Below, piece after piece: positions 1-10,285 of a DNA stretch of 64,000 nucleotides. Where the stretch lies: positions 42,972,466 through 43,036,465 of the forward strand of contig OW679197.1 in NCBI GenBank assembly GCA_940337035.1. Reading direction: 5' to 3'. The stretch is from Agriotes lineatus (lineage: Eukaryota; Arthropoda; Insecta; Coleoptera; Elateridae). Position 1 is the first letter of the stretch, and the number at the start of each line of letters is the position of its first letter. A model generated the notes under the pieces. The model made no database searches, was not told the DNA's origin, and saw nothing but the letters and a program-made list of their open reading frames with translations. The translations under genes were made by a program, and so were the position numbers.

Positions 1-2
1 AT

Positions 3-282
3 GCAGTCCTATGTCGCTTGCAAAAAGAACCGGAAGTCATAACCACCATAAAACAAAGAAAGTTGTCCTACTTCGGGCACATCATGCGTAATGGTAAATA
101 TCGCCTACTACAACTAATTCTGCAAGGCAAAATCAACAGTAAAAGAGGACCAGGACGCCGACGAATATCTTGGCTTAAGAACTTTAGGCAGTGGTCCGGA
201 TTGACATCCGCAAAACTTTTTTGGCTCGGCTGTAAATAAAATAAAATGGGCTAGTGTGATCGCCAACATCCAAAGAGGATAG
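3..282 (+). pseudogene. 3' end of a non-LTR retrotransposon reverse transcriptase ORF (truncated by window edge)
   Basis: The plus-strand reading from base 3 gives the C-terminal tail typical of insect endonuclease/reverse-transcriptase retrotransposon proteins: a KLSYFGHIMRN motif, then GKINSKRGPGRRRISWLKN, then a tryptophan near the end. The frame shifts by one base near 215. After that shift the expected ending AVNKIKWASVIANIQRG continues to a TAG at 280-282. An A/G-rich tail (AGAAGAAAGAAG) follows, as is usual after these ORFs. The catalytic RT core would lie to the left of the window. The family is recognised from conserved tail motifs; the clade is not certain. Confidence 0.8.
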
Positions 283-510
283 GCACTTTCAGAAGAAAGA
301 AGAAAGTTAAATAAATGTTGAACATCCTTATCACCTAACGAATTAAAAAACTAGATCATTCACGTCTATATACACATTTTAAGAAATAGAATTAATTCCT
401 ATATCATACTTGTATTTGTCACACCAGACTACAATGTATATGTATTACTATTTCTACAATAGACGAAGGTCGAGTTTTATAAAAAATTCCATCTTTTAAT
501 TTGTTTTGTA
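283..510. other. A+T-rich spacer, nothing recognised
   Basis: No ORF, repeat or RNA-like structure stands out between the retrotransposon tail and the MITE that begins at 511. Confidence 0.5.
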
Positions 511-969
511 TACAGGGTGTTATGGAAATGAGTGCAAATATTTTAAACCGTAATAGAACTCGCTAAACTGAACAACTTCTCCATTTATAATTTTTTCGAA
601 AACGCCCTCAAAGTTGAATTAAAATTCAAAACAGTTTTTCTCCAAAAATTCATACCAGCCTATGGAATAATATTTTAATTCAAACGCACAAAACACAAAA
701 AAAAACATTTCTTCGATATGCAAACCAACAAAAACTGCATAAGTACTGATAAAACCTTTAGTTCAAATCTGGTCACCAACGACCCCATGTTTTTTGTGCA
801 AGAACTTGTGTCGTTCACCTTTAACTTAGATTTGCTAACTAAGCGGCTTGTCAAATTTAGGGGAGATAAATGTGCGATTAAATGAAAAACGATAAATAGA
901 AAAGTTGTTCCTTTTGGTGAGCTCAATCACTGGTTAAAATATTTGCACTTATTTCCATAACACCCTGTA
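511..969. mobile_element. MITE with ACAGGGTG terminal inverted repeats, TA target duplication
   Basis: The left end TACAGGGTGTTATGGAAAT, continuing as gagTGCAAATATTTTAA, is mirrored at the right end by TTAAAATATTTGCAC and TTATTTCCATAACACCCTGTA. The inverted repeats are about 35 bp. A TA dinucleotide lies on both sides (509-510 and 970-971), the duplication expected for a Tc1/mariner-type element. The 459-bp unit has no convincing ORF; the 83-codon minus-strand reading at 675-926 shows no family signature. It is therefore a non-autonomous element moved by a transposase encoded elsewhere. Confidence 0.85.
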
Positions 970-971
970 TA

Positions 972-1987
972 AACCACACGAATAACCTCAATCAGTTGTA
1001 AAAAAGAGTATTAGAATATTTATAAAGCTGGCCTTCAGATTTGTTACGTAGCCTGTGTAAGTTTTTTATAGCTAAACAAAATATTAAAGAGGAGAAACCT
1101 TAACTAAACCATTAGCCCGAAAATGAGAACAAAAAATCAGGTAGGTGTTGAATTTTTTACTAACTTAAAACAGGTTAAACTTTTATTTCAATATTTTTGT
1201 TATTTTTAGAAATATTTAAAGTTTTTTAATTTATTAAAGCTTACTCGAAATACGGCACTGAGACAAATTTAGGTAAGATTCTTTTTTCTAATGTCATCCC
1301 TCTAATATATTCTAGCGTTATTGTTATCTTGTTTAAATATTTTTTAGATAACAAAGGTTCAATAGAATTCTTACCATAATACACTGTGTTGTAAATATTT
1401 TTACTTATTTATGGTAAACGGCCAAAATTCGATGACAACATTTAAACAGTGTAAAACACAAATAAAATATACCTAATTGCAAAATTCCATGCCTGGTTGA
1501 CTCATAAATTCAGTATGGGTATGATGTATGGAACTAGTACAATTTACAAATGCAGCATACGTTTACCACATTCTTGCATTGAACATTTTGCACATTTACA
1601 CATTCTTTGTCGATTGTCGCTTTCTTGCTGTGTAATGCTCATATGCTGATTTACCTTATACAGGGTGCTGCGTTGACGAACGAAACATACAAAACCCCCA
1701 TGCTAATTACGAGGCATTCAAATATTGGCTTCTTAGTGATTTTACACAAAATTCCATTAATTTGTTTAAAGAACAGTGCATAATGACACAATTTATGTAA
1801 TTTCAGATATTTTATTGTCCTAAACTTAAAATCAATAGATATTATTAGATATTTTTATAACATTACAAGGTGTTAAAGATGTTGATAAGATTTTTAAATT
1901 TGAAGTAAAAATATGAAAGCAACCTGGGCAATTTATTTCTCGAGCGTTAACAGTAATTTTATGAAATACGTATTTTTCCTCGTTTCT
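972..1987. other. A+T-rich spacer with an orphan MITE end at 1657-1667
   Basis: No ORF is convincing. At 1657-1667 the sequence TATACAGGGTG matches the terminal motif of the MITEs elsewhere in the window, but no matching inverted end with the same inner sequence is visible. A similar lone right-hand end (GACACCCTGTATA) lies at 3271-3283; the bases next to the two ends do not match, so they are probably ends of two different families. Confidence 0.5.
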
Positions 1988-1989
1988 TA

Positions 1990-2198
1990 TACTGCGTGTT
2001 CCAAAAGAAATTACATAAGGGTTGGCCATGGAATATAAAAGTAATGTCAACAGCCAGCTTTAGAATTTATTAACTGTCATCACTGTTGTTGTTATTGTAA
2101 GTTTATATTATACGCTGATATTGTGATTGAAAATTCTAAAAATTACTCTCTCGAAAGCTTGTTCTCCCCTTATGTAATTTCTTTTTGAACACATGGTA
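1990..2198. mobile_element. Short MITE, about 34-bp terminal inverted repeats
   Basis: The left end (TACTGCGTGTTCCAAAAG and then AAATTACATAAGGG) is mirrored by the right end (CCCTTATGTAATTTC and then TTTTTGAACACATGGTA), with a few mismatches. TA flanks both sides at 1988-1989 and 2199-2200. The 209-bp length and lack of an ORF make it a MITE, related in its terminal bases to the ACAGGGTGTT family but more diverged. Confidence 0.75.
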
Positions 2199-2200
2199 TA

Positions 2201-3670
2201 AAGGTCTCTTGAATGTAAAAATGACTTCATTGTTAAGTGTTTGCACAAATGTCTGATGTACCAATTCTTATTTCAATCAACGGTTTCAACTTGGTTTATC
2301 AGTCACCTGTCAACTTTCAACAGTCCCTGATCAACACCAAATTGATATTTTGTTTTAAAATTTTAAAAGTTACCTAACAGATTTGTAGCTATTTCTATTA
2401 CTAGGGAGGAAAATGTATCATTTCCTCCCGCGGAAGTAGTTTAATTATTCAGCATTAGCGAGAACAGTACCTAATCAATTGTAATCATGCAAGGGAGAAA
2501 ATGACGTTTTAGTCCAGAGTTATACATACAACACTTTTACATTTTATGATGAGACTATCTCTTGTATTCAGCTGCATTCAAAACTATTTAAATATGAAAA
2601 TTAGGAGGCGAGTTGATTTATGATTAGCCACATTGCCTCCCGTGTCTAATGGCAACGGCAGTCAATGTAATATATTCCCTCCCACTGCTATTGGAAAACG
2701 ACCAGGGAACCAAACGTATATTTTCGGGAAACCCCTAACAGGCGACAGAAAATGTCATTTTCGTATAAAGGGGTAAAACAAGTATTTACGAACTAAGCCA
2801 ACAAAATTTTTGTAATCGGTAGTGAAGAACGTCGAAATCGTCATTATAATACGAGAAATCGGCAGTGAAGTAATCTACTGTTTTACGACTTTTTGTAGGC
2901 GGCGCAGCGGGGCGATAGGAAAACGTCAACCGACGTGACGTCAGGATAACCTACAAGAGTTGGTTAAAATGTTGTAATCTCGCGATTTCCCGATTTAAAA
3001 AAGAATGTACCCCTTGGTACTGGAAGTTCCTTTTTATTCCTCATGTGGTTTATTTTCTTTGGCCCTACGGGTCTTGGCAACTAAACCCGCATTCGTGATA
3101 AAAAGCTCAACTGCAGTGATGTGGAAATTAATATAAAAATAAAAAATAAAATAGAACTTCAAAGTCCCTATACCTTCTTAATAAAGGGACTTTGTACTAA
3201 GGTATATGAGGTTTAATTGGTTCATAATAACGTAAGGAATCTATGACTTATCGGTACCCCATTATTTTGGGACACCCTGTATACTTGTTATTCTTGACTT
3301 TATTTATTTACTTACATCTTACATCAAATAGTAGATTATGCAATGAGGGAGAGAAATGCGTTATTTTACTGAGGTACAATTTCTGACTCGAGGGCAAAAT
3401 AGCATTCTCTCCGAGTTGCATATACTATTTGTTATTATACCTGCATCAGAATCGCCGTTTAAAGCACGCCTGAGCGTGCTAAAACATGCGATTAAAGCTC
3501 GCCGAGCTTTAAAGGTTGTCAAGGAAACGACTCAATGCAACAACGGACGTGGACGCGACAAAAACGTAAATAATTCTCGTAACTATAGTAGCAATATTAA
3601 TATACCCTCTCGATTTATCACGACCAAAAGTTTTTAGTGCGTAATTTATTTCCAGTGTTGGAGGTATAAT
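2201..3670. other. Repeat-like spacer with small hairpins and an orphan MITE right end
   Basis: A short palindrome lies at 2404-2429 (GGGAGGAAAATG, then CATTTCCTCCC). A second lies at 3162-3195 (AAAGTCCCT, then AGGGACTTT), just before the MITE-type end at 3271-3283. Two more lie near 3465-3515 (GCACGCCTGAGCGTGC and AAAGCTCGCCGAGCTTT). The 93-codon plus-strand reading at 3356-3637 runs straight through these palindromes and is not treated as a gene. Confidence 0.5.
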
Positions 3671-3776
3671 AAAAAATAGCGTAAAGTATTCGTGGATAAC
3701 TGGTCTTTAAAACACTTGCACTCGCGCGTGTTTTAAAGACCTTGTTATCCACTCATACTTTAATATACTATTTTTC
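3671..3776. repeat. Fold-back hairpin element, arms about 45 bp
   Basis: The left arm (AAAAATAGCG, TAAAGTATTC, GTGGATAAC, GGTCTTTAAAACAC) is matched by the inverted right arm (GTGTTTTAAAGACC, GTTATCCAC, ATACTTTA, CTATTTTT). They surround a GC-richer loop, TTGCACTCGCGC. As single-stranded RNA or DNA this would form a long near-perfect hairpin. It is one of several hairpins in the window with a CG-rich loop. Confidence 0.85.
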
Positions 3777-3897
3777 ACGTTGCAGGAAGATTTAAAACGA
3801 AAACCCGTTTTTTTTTCACGTCATTTATTGACATTTTAGTTACAATTATTTTAAAATTAGTAGCCTATGGTAAATTTTAAAGTTGATGGCACTATAA

Positions 3898-4021
3898 GTC
3901 ATTATGACAAGAGCTCACAATTATGTCAAATTCGAGGTTAGCAGGTCAGCTTGTGTCAAAACTGACGCAAAACCTAAACTGATAACCTCAAATTTGACAT
4001 AATTGTTCTGTCAGTCATAAT
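3898..4021. repeat. Fold-back hairpin element, arms about 45 bp
   Basis: The left arm (CATTATGAC, ACAATTATGTCAAATTCGAG, GTTAGCAG) is mirrored by the right arm (CTGATAACCTCAAATTTGAC, ATAATTGT, GTCATAATG). The two arms surround a roughly 30-bp loop. A second, smaller palindrome (ACTCCCTAG / CTAGGGAGT, 4026-4068) follows immediately. No coding sequence is visible. Confidence 0.8.
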
Positions 4022-4516
4022 GAAAACTCCCTAGGCAAATTTTTGTCTTATTTAGTCTCTAGGGAGTAAATGTTTTACTTCTGTCACAATTTTGATGCTA
4101 TAGAAACCGACTTCTACTCCCGGTCGTGGAAAAACAAACTAAAAACTTTTGGTTTTGGTGAACGGTGCACGTAGCTACAGGATTTAATTATCAAAAAACC
4201 TTATAAAGTGATAACGTATGTAGGTTACTCTAGTTAATTAACAAAACACAAAAATTAAGCATTTTTAGATTACGATTACGAATCGACACGACACTAATGA
4301 TATTTGCAACTTGCAAGAAAGTTCTACTAAATACAACTATATGACAATAATTTATATTAAAAGTAATTGAAAAAGTAATTGATGTTGTACTAAGTAGTTG
4401 GTAATTGAATTACTATTTCATGGGAGTAATTGAAATCTCTGGTAATTCAATTAATTCATTGAGCCGTAATTGATAATTAGTAATTAATTCCTTTTTTAAA
4501 GTAATTTTGCTTAATT

Positions 4517-4519
<3 letters not shown>

Positions 4520-4599
<80 letters not shown>
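4520..4599. repeat. (AT)n microsatellite
   Basis: About 80 bp of uninterrupted AT dinucleotides directly precede the end of the Penelope-like element. A shorter AT run flanks the other end of that element at 6108-6136. The tyrosine/isoleucine ORFs on both strands here are artefacts of the repeat. Confidence 0.97.
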
Positions 4600-4602
<3 letters not shown>

Positions 4603-4626
4603 CGGGGGTTTTCGCGGCTGATATGT

Positions 4627-6103
4627 ATTAAAGGTAAACATTTCAGGGTGGCATACCGCTTAATAAATTTGAAGATTTCTTCAACTGGTTGAAGAACATC
4701 TTGAATGGCGTTTGGGGTTGGACGACGTTTCGACGAAATCACATTCGTCATTTTCAAGTCCTGGTAGTCCTGGTTTGGCTTCTAGTTATGCGGCAACACG
4801 ACGGACTGTCAACTTGATGTACAGCTGACTGAATAGGTTGTTTATCAATTACTGTGGCAACTAGCATCGAGGGAGCTGTACTGCTAGAACGGATGGCTGG
4901 TGTTCGTAGAGAATGGCCGGCCGTTGCTTGTAGTAACGTTGGTAACCACGATGCAGGTAATCGGCTTGTGTCGTCGCGGGTGTTCATACAATTCGGACGT
5001 TTCACGATTTCGATGGCTTCTCGTATGATGCATGCGTCTTTGTGTTCGACGCTGGCAATGCTCTTGGTGTTGTCGAAATCAATCTTGTGCGAAGTATCCC
5101 ATATATGATGCACTAGCGACGAAGTGTGTTCCATCTTCTTAACATAATTCTGATGTTCCTCCTTGCGTGCCTTTATTTTCCGGTTGGTGTGGCCTATGTA
5201 GCTGCTATCGCAATCCCGACACGGTATCTCGTAGACTCCTTGGTTTTCCAAAGGGATGTATTCTTTAGGATTCCTCAGTATGGACTGGATTATTCTATCC
5301 GTGGTAAAGGTTGTCCTGATGTTACATTTTCTAAGGATTCTTCCGATTTTCTCTGTCGTGCCTCGGATGTAAGGCAGGTACGCCGTGCCACAAGGTCTCT
5401 CCTCTTCTGCGTCTTGCGTTTTGGTCTTCGGTGGTCGGAACGCTTTCCTAATCGCTGCTCTGCCATAACCATTTTGTTCGAATACTCGAGCAAGGGTTGC
5501 TAATTCTTGTCTTGTATTCTCCTTGTCGGCTATCCTTCTTGATCTACAAACCAGTGTTGTCAGGACTGATTGTAGTTGAGCAGGATGGTGGTGTGAATTA
5601 GCATTTAGGTAGCGATTGGTGTGCGTGGTCTTCCTATAAACCGTGTGCCCCAATTTTCCATTCTTCTTGGTGATGAGAACGTCTAGGAATGGAAGGTGGT
5701 TGTTCTTCTCCAATTCCATCGTAAACTGGATCTTATTATGGATGCTATTGAGATGGGTAAGGAAATCAGCAAGTCGATTCTTACCGTGACCCCATATGGC
5801 AAAGACATCATCGACATACCGAAGCCAAAGTTTCGGTTTGTAAATGGTGCTGTCCAGTGCTTTCGATTCGAAGTCCTCCATGAAGAGATTCGCAATGACG
5901 GGAGACAAAGGTGAACCCATCGGCGCTCCTTCTACTTGCTTGTAGCGTTGACCATTATAGATGAAATATGTATTCTGGAGACAATGATCGGCAAGTTTGA
6001 TTATGTGTTGAGGTGGATCATACTTCTGTTTAATGGATGTTCTTCAACCAGTTGAAGAAATCTTCAAATTTATTAAGCGGTATGACACCCTGAAATGTTT
6101 ACC

Positions 6104-6109
<6 letters not shown>
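4627..6109 (-). mobile_element. 5'-truncated Penelope-like retroelement bounded by inverted terminal copies
   Basis: About 73 bp at 4627-4699 recur inverted at 6037-6109 with very few differences. Both copies include the palindromic core TTCTTCAAC/GTTGAAGAA and the run AAGCGGTATG. Between them lies the minus-strand RT and GIY-YIG coding region. Penelope-like elements are known for terminal repeats (pLTRs) that can be inverted and for 5' truncation. The RT N-terminal half is missing: upstream of the ORF the frame stays open as far as about 6040 and then meets the inverted end. AT microsatellites abut both outer ends. Confidence 0.85.
4754..6040 (-). CDS. Penelope-like reverse transcriptase / GIY-YIG endonuclease (N-terminally truncated)
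   Basis: The reading frame is open from about 6040 to the stop near 4754. It has no proper start: the first Met in frame is at 5920, inside the RT domain, preceded in frame by NGQRYKQVEGAP. Numbered from that Met, residues 1-10 are the MGSPLSPVIA palm motif and YVDD at 35-38 is the RT catalytic motif. The GIY-YIG nuclease follows, with GVY at 228-230, two cysteines at 234 and 237, YIG at 241-243, and Arg and His further on. This RT plus C-terminal GIY-YIG order defines Penelope-like elements. The RT fingers are missing, so the copy cannot encode a complete enzyme, but no stop interrupts the remaining 388 codons, suggesting a fairly recent insertion. Confidence 0.9.
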   Translation of the reverse strand, partial: TSIKQKYDPPQHIIKLADHCLQNTYFIYNGQRYKQVEGAPMGSPLSPVIANLFMEDFESKALDSTIYKPKLWLRYVDDVFAIWGHGKNRLADFLTHLNSIHNKIQFTMELEKNNHLPFLDVLITKKNGKLGHTVYRKTTHTNRYLNANSHHHPAQLQSVLTTLVCRSRRIADKENTRQELATLARVFEQNGYGRAAIRKAFRPPKTKTQDAEEERPCGTAYLPYIRGTTEKIGRILRKCNIRTTFTTDRIIQSILRNPKEYIPLENQGVYEIPCRDCDSSYIGHTNRKIKARKEEHQNYVKKMEHTSSLVHHIWDTSHKIDFDNTKSIASVEHKDACIIREAIEIVKRPNCMNTRDDTSRLPASWLPTLLQATAGHSLRTPAIRSSSTAPSMLVATVIDKQPIQSAVHQVDSPSCCRITRSQTRTTRT

Positions 6110-6139
<30 letters not shown>

Positions 6140-6150
6140 GTAAATGGGGG
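6108..6150. repeat. (AT)n microsatellite followed by a scrap of the Penelope terminus
   Basis: About 29 bp of AT repeat adjoin the right inverted terminus. It is followed by AAAGGTAAAT, the first bases of the same terminal sequence again, as if a further truncated copy began here. Confidence 0.7.
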
Positions 6151-6274
6151 GTTCCTAAATATTTCTGCAATTATTTACGATAATTTTATCAGCTTAATGT
6201 GTCATTTTTATTATATTATACCTTAACTATCAGAATAAAGAGTAAGAATTCTTCTTCTTCTCTTATTGTTAAGC

Positions 6275-6412
6275 TATCAGCCTGTATTTTCCAGATTATT
6301 TTTCCATCTCTTGCGGGCGCCTCGGACTTCTTTTACCCGTAGGTTGGTGCTCTTGCCGTTTTCACCAATTTGTTAATTGATCATTCTCGTAACGTGGTTG
6401 TCCCATTCCCAC
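6275..6412 (-). pseudogene. 3'-terminal scrap of a second non-LTR retrotransposon ORF
   Basis: On the minus strand the sequence reads WDNHVTRM, an in-frame stop, then NLRVKEVRGARKRWKNNLE, ending with two stops and an AGAAGAAGAAG tract. A W-x-H-V-x-R-M motif followed by RGxRKRW is the standard C-terminal tail of several insect non-LTR retrotransposon ORFs. The rest of the element is absent, so this is a very short 5'-truncated copy. Confidence 0.6.
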
Positions 6413-7587
6413 TAAGAATTGTGAAGTAAATGTAAATATCCATACTTAAAAGGCACTGTGTTTGTTGCACCCCAACAATTCGCTATTACATAATATTGTT
6501 CAACTAATATACTAACATACTAATTGTTACTATCATGAAACACATAAATGTATTTTTCCAATTGTGATAAACACAAAGGATATGCAGTAAACTTGAAAAT
6601 ATCACCACGTCATGCCACATTCCCCAGTTATTCTAGGTTTACACTTCATCCTATAATAAGATAGTATAAGATATATAACATCACAGATGCATGCGATGTA
6701 TAATAACTGACTAACTATTGAAAGAACTGTGGGAAATCTTAAGCAGTATTACGTAAAATGTATGTATGACTTGTGGACTATCGATTTATAAATAATAAAA
6801 ATCTCTGATTAAAACTACTTACCTACCAATAGTAAGGTTTGTTTGCGTAATATTTTAAGCAATATTAAAAACACGCGGAGTGAGTCAGAGGGGGTTCAAA
6901 ATAAATTATTGTTAATCCTCGGCGTTAGTCCAGTAGCTCAAGGACACACTTTCTTAGCATAAATTAGATTAAGAATAACGTCAACAAAGAAGTTAATCCG
7001 TATTCGGTTGAATTGTTGATTATTACACATTTTTCTAGCTGCTAACTCAAAACGATGTGGATGATCAACATAACCATGTGTGACACATCCTATTTATTAG
7101 TATTATCCAACTCAAAACCACTATAAAATGCCCAATAGCTTTTAAAATATCTCCAAAAGAAAACATATATTCACTATACTTTATTATTCTTTGCTATTAA
7201 CTAATTTATTACAACAATAAATTGCAGCAGGTTTTTCTGCTTCTTTTCTTTTTATAAATAGCTATTAAGACATACGTAATATTACGGCGACCATAATCAA
7301 CAATTTCTTACATAGTTAGCAATTTGAAATCGCTCATTGCAAGAGCGGTAGATATAATAAACAGTTACATTTTATTACGAAGATTTAAAATTATCGCGTG
7401 TGCATGATATCATTAGGCCACGCATGACCACCAATGCATTGCAAAAGGTGCTGTAACTCTTAAAGCGCCTGGAGAATCGAATCTGATTAATCTCAAGGCT
7501 CTTATTTTAAGGAGCTAAGACTCCAGTTAATTAGACGAAATCATGATTGCATTTTATAATTCACAATGGTATTGTATTACTGTTTAG
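6413..7587. other. A+T-rich spacer, nothing recognised
   Basis: No ORF, tRNA-like head, long inverted repeat or similarity to other parts of the window was seen. A small GC-rich patch occurs at about 7420-7500. Confidence 0.4.
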
Positions 7588-7695
7588 AGAACAATTTCCC
7601 CAATTTTGAGACTGTGACTCAGAAGCGGCTCCTCCTTAAGGGCTCAGAAGCTCGTACATCCCAGCCGTCAAGAGCCTCTCTGTCATCAGAAAAAA
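7588..7695 (+). other. Candidate internal exon (unidentified)
   Basis: A GC-richer 108-bp island is preceded by a good acceptor (TTGTATTACTGTTTAG, ending 7587) and followed by a weak donor (GTAAAT at 7696). Between them one frame, read from 7590, is fully open and encodes a polar, serine/arginine-containing peptide that includes NFETVTQKRLLLKGSEAR and TSQPSRASLSSEK. No family is recognised. Chance occurrence in A+T-rich DNA is quite possible. Confidence 0.25.
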
Positions 7696-8117
7696 GTAAA
7701 TATCCTATAATTAAAAATATACTTTATCATATAATCTACCGCTATATTCGTGTCTGATAGATGTACGATAGGATAACAAAACATGCTAGATCGAGCGCTC
7801 GCTCGTATCATAAGTACTGAACAGCTGTGGGCTCTACGAATTTGAGCCCCAAACTAGTGTGCGCGACCTCTGCTGAATCGGCTATATAACAGTTTTAACG
7901 TGACGCGAGGGAGCATGATTTTTGAGCCTCCAAGCAGGTTAATCGCAATATTTACACATATTGCGCTCCTGAAAATGTAATGCGATTCGAGGGTTTAGCA
8001 GCCAATAGCATTACTTATTGGAAATATTATGCGAGCTTTAGCATTTAAAATTAACTGCAAATGTAAAAGTAAAGTTAAGTTCAGAGCGCCTTATTCACAC
8101 GTAGGAATATGCCCTGA
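7696..8117. other. Spacer, nothing recognised
   Basis: This stretch is moderately GC-rich around 7780-7930 and includes small palindromes such as GAGCGCTCGCTC. It has no coding signal. Confidence 0.4.
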
Positions 8118-8374
8118 GACTGGGCGGGTCAAGGCCGCCGAAATATCTTTCCAAAACCCAGTAATCTGCCACACCGTTAACGATGTACTAGGCGTTGTGG
8201 TTAGCATCACGCCTTCAACGACTCCCTTACTTTCCTTACTTCCACAACCGTGGTCTCGGTATCTATTTTTTTAAAGCGACTGGGCGGGCGGTCCGTCAGT
8301 CGCCAGATGTGGGGATTGAACCCCGTACTGTATCACCGCAGCTGAGCTCTCTAACCACTCGGTCACGGTGGCGC
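8118..8374 (-). mobile_element. tRNA-derived SINE
   Basis: On the minus strand the element starts at 8374 with a tRNA-like head. It has an A-box region TGACCGAGTGGTTAGAG and a B-box region GGGGTTCAATCCCCA at normal spacing, resembling a serine-type tRNA that lacks a clean 3' acceptor end. A roughly 180-bp unrelated body follows, to about 8118. GACTGGGCGGG occurs at both ends of the body (near 8118 and 8279). The internal promoter boxes imply RNA polymerase III transcription, with mobilisation by a LINE. The plus-strand ORFs through this region are not genes. Confidence 0.75.
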
Positions 8375-9740
8375 AACTACAAATGTAGCAAAGTGGGTTG
8401 TGTTTGGATGATCATACATAATAGCGGTAGCAGTTGCAGCCTGTTTATTTATCTGACGTGGTTTCGGTTGTTTCGTGCAGTTTTATTAAAGAAATGCCGG
8501 AGAATAGCATAACTAATATTATCAACATTTTAAAAGCCTACCGTTAGCTGAAAAGGTTAAAATATAACAACTTTGACGGTTTACACCATTATTAAATTTT
8601 AACCACCAAGTTAAAGTTGGAACATGTAATTTTACAAGATTCTTTCTGTCGACATTGTTCCATTGTTAGACACAGTATTATTGTGTTTCGTTTTTTAACT
8701 CTTATGTGCATTTTGCACTACGTTTGGACGTTTCCTTTTGGATTGTTAAAATTAAAAGATATTTGGTTTAAAACATGGATGCATTACAGGTAATTCATTC
8801 ATTATTATATTTTGCCTAGTTATTGTTATAAATCAAGAGCCCCCAAATATAATTATCAGAAGCCACCACTACTGTCACAGTGTCATTGTTGACAATGAAG
8901 GACTTAACGACTGAACTCTGACCCAATATTTTTGTAAGCAATTCTTGAAATTGATTTTCTCTAAAAAATAACAATGTTTTGTTGACTTTTTGGAAAACGG
9001 TATATAATCCAAACGTTTGATTCTTTAAGAATACACTTTTAAAGGGAATACATATTTTATATTTATTAATCCAATAACTTTTATTGATATAGTATTTATA
9101 CATAATACATAGAAAATAATATGTATAGATATTGCAAAACATAATCCTATCAATCCACTTCCAGTTTTAGTCCACCACAAAGGTGTAATTATTCTAATTA
9201 AAACACTGTTTGCGTTTTTCAAATTGAATTCTAAATAAAGAGGTTACACAAGAAAAAGTTTTTAACATATTTAATCAATAAATCGCACATAACGTTTGAA
9301 GAATGTAGGTAATAAGGTGAAAAGTAGGTATAAATATTTTAATGTTTTTTAAAAGACTAATAAAACAGTCAAACAAAACACTTTTAGTAATGTGAGTTAC
9401 ATATAATCGAAAAGAGAAAAAATATATACAGCAGCCGATAGTTAAATGCATTCACCTCTCGACCGGTCAGCAGTTTTATTGATATTAATAGTGCAGTTCA
9501 TGTTTTTCCATATGCGATTCAATCTTTCTCGCTGTCGTTGAGAATCTCAAATAAGTTTTAAGGTAGTTCAGAAAATAGTAAGCAAAAAATTCATGTAAAC
9601 ATATGTCTTATACTTGGGGGTTATAAAGATACAGCGTTAGAGGTAAACAATGTATCAAACAATTACACTAAGTTTAGTTTACAATACATTTTCATTGTGA
9701 ACCACTCGCGCCCGGCGAGTGTAGCTGGAAAATAGCATAT
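8375..9740. other. A+T-rich spacer, nothing recognised
   Basis: Minus-strand ORFs of 65-108 codons (8816-9222) are rich in Ile, Tyr, Asn and Phe, as expected of chance frames in A+T-rich DNA, and match no family I know. A small palindrome, CACTCGCGCCCGGCGAGTG, lies at about 9703-9721. Confidence 0.4.
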
Positions 9741-10285
9741 TACTTTACAAGGGATGTAGGTAAGATTTACACTACCGAGGAGTGAGCGAAGCGAACGAGG
9801 GTAGCAAGGTACGAGGTAGTATAAATCTTCCTACAACAAGTGTAAAGTACATACTTTTTTCAATACCAATATTTCCTTATGTAAAATAAATGGTAATAGC
9901 GTAAAATTATTACATTTTCTAAATTATAGTAGCCTATTTCGGGAGCTTGGGGCGTTTTTACAGTGCCATGACGTTTTGTTTGACAGTTATTAACCCACTG
10001 AAAAATACATGAACACAATTGCGAGTGCTGTTTTGTGAGCTTTGTGATTATATTTTGATTAAAAATGGATAATATACGAGCGATAATGGTTTTCTCCATG
10101 TTAATCAAATGGCAGACATGGCATCTCGTCAGTTATAATAAATGCGGGATGTAACTAATTCACTTCTCTAGGGAAGTAAGTACATTGACATGAAAACCGT
10201 AACAATTTTTGTAAATGTTTCCTACATCCCTCAAATCTGACAGTGTAAGGACCACTTGCAAGGAAGATAGTGAAAAACAGTATAT
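9741..10285. repeat. Tandem repeat monomer A (545-bp period) with internal hairpin
   Basis: This unit and the next (10286 onward) align over nearly their whole length. Both share the start TACTTTACAAGGGATGTAGG, the blocks GGGAGCTTGGGGCG and TACGAGCGATAAT, and the end CCTACATC, CTCAAATC, CACTTGCAAG. The first 109 bp (9741-9849) fold back on themselves around the loop GAGTGAGCGAAGCGAACGAG, with arms of about 45 bp. Monomer A carries about 45 extra bases after the hairpin (near 9855-9900). Confidence 0.85.

Noticed and set aside
1657..3283. One 1.6-kb element bounded by TATACAGGGTG and CACCCTGTATA
   Set aside because: Sequence just inside the two ends does not match, so they are probably unrelated orphan ends.
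3356..3637. 93-codon plus-strand ORF
   Set aside because: It passes through two short palindromes and a hairpin flank; no family resemblance.
4507..4757. Tyr/Ile-rich ORFs on both strands
   Set aside because: They are translations of the AT microsatellite continuing into the Penelope terminus.
5126..5503. 125-codon plus-strand ORF, and others inside the Penelope element
   Set aside because: They are shadows of the well-supported minus-strand RT/GIY-YIG frame.
6037..6112. Hammerhead ribozyme in the Penelope terminus
   Set aside because: Some Penelope termini have one, but the CUGANGA and GAAA cores are not present in the right order here.
8300..8374. A genuine tRNA gene
   Set aside because: The head has A and B boxes but no proper acceptor-stem pairing and runs into a SINE body.
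8029..8512. Two plus-strand ORFs of 81 and 105 codons
   Set aside because: They cross the tRNA-derived SINE; the apparent coding bias comes from the repeat.
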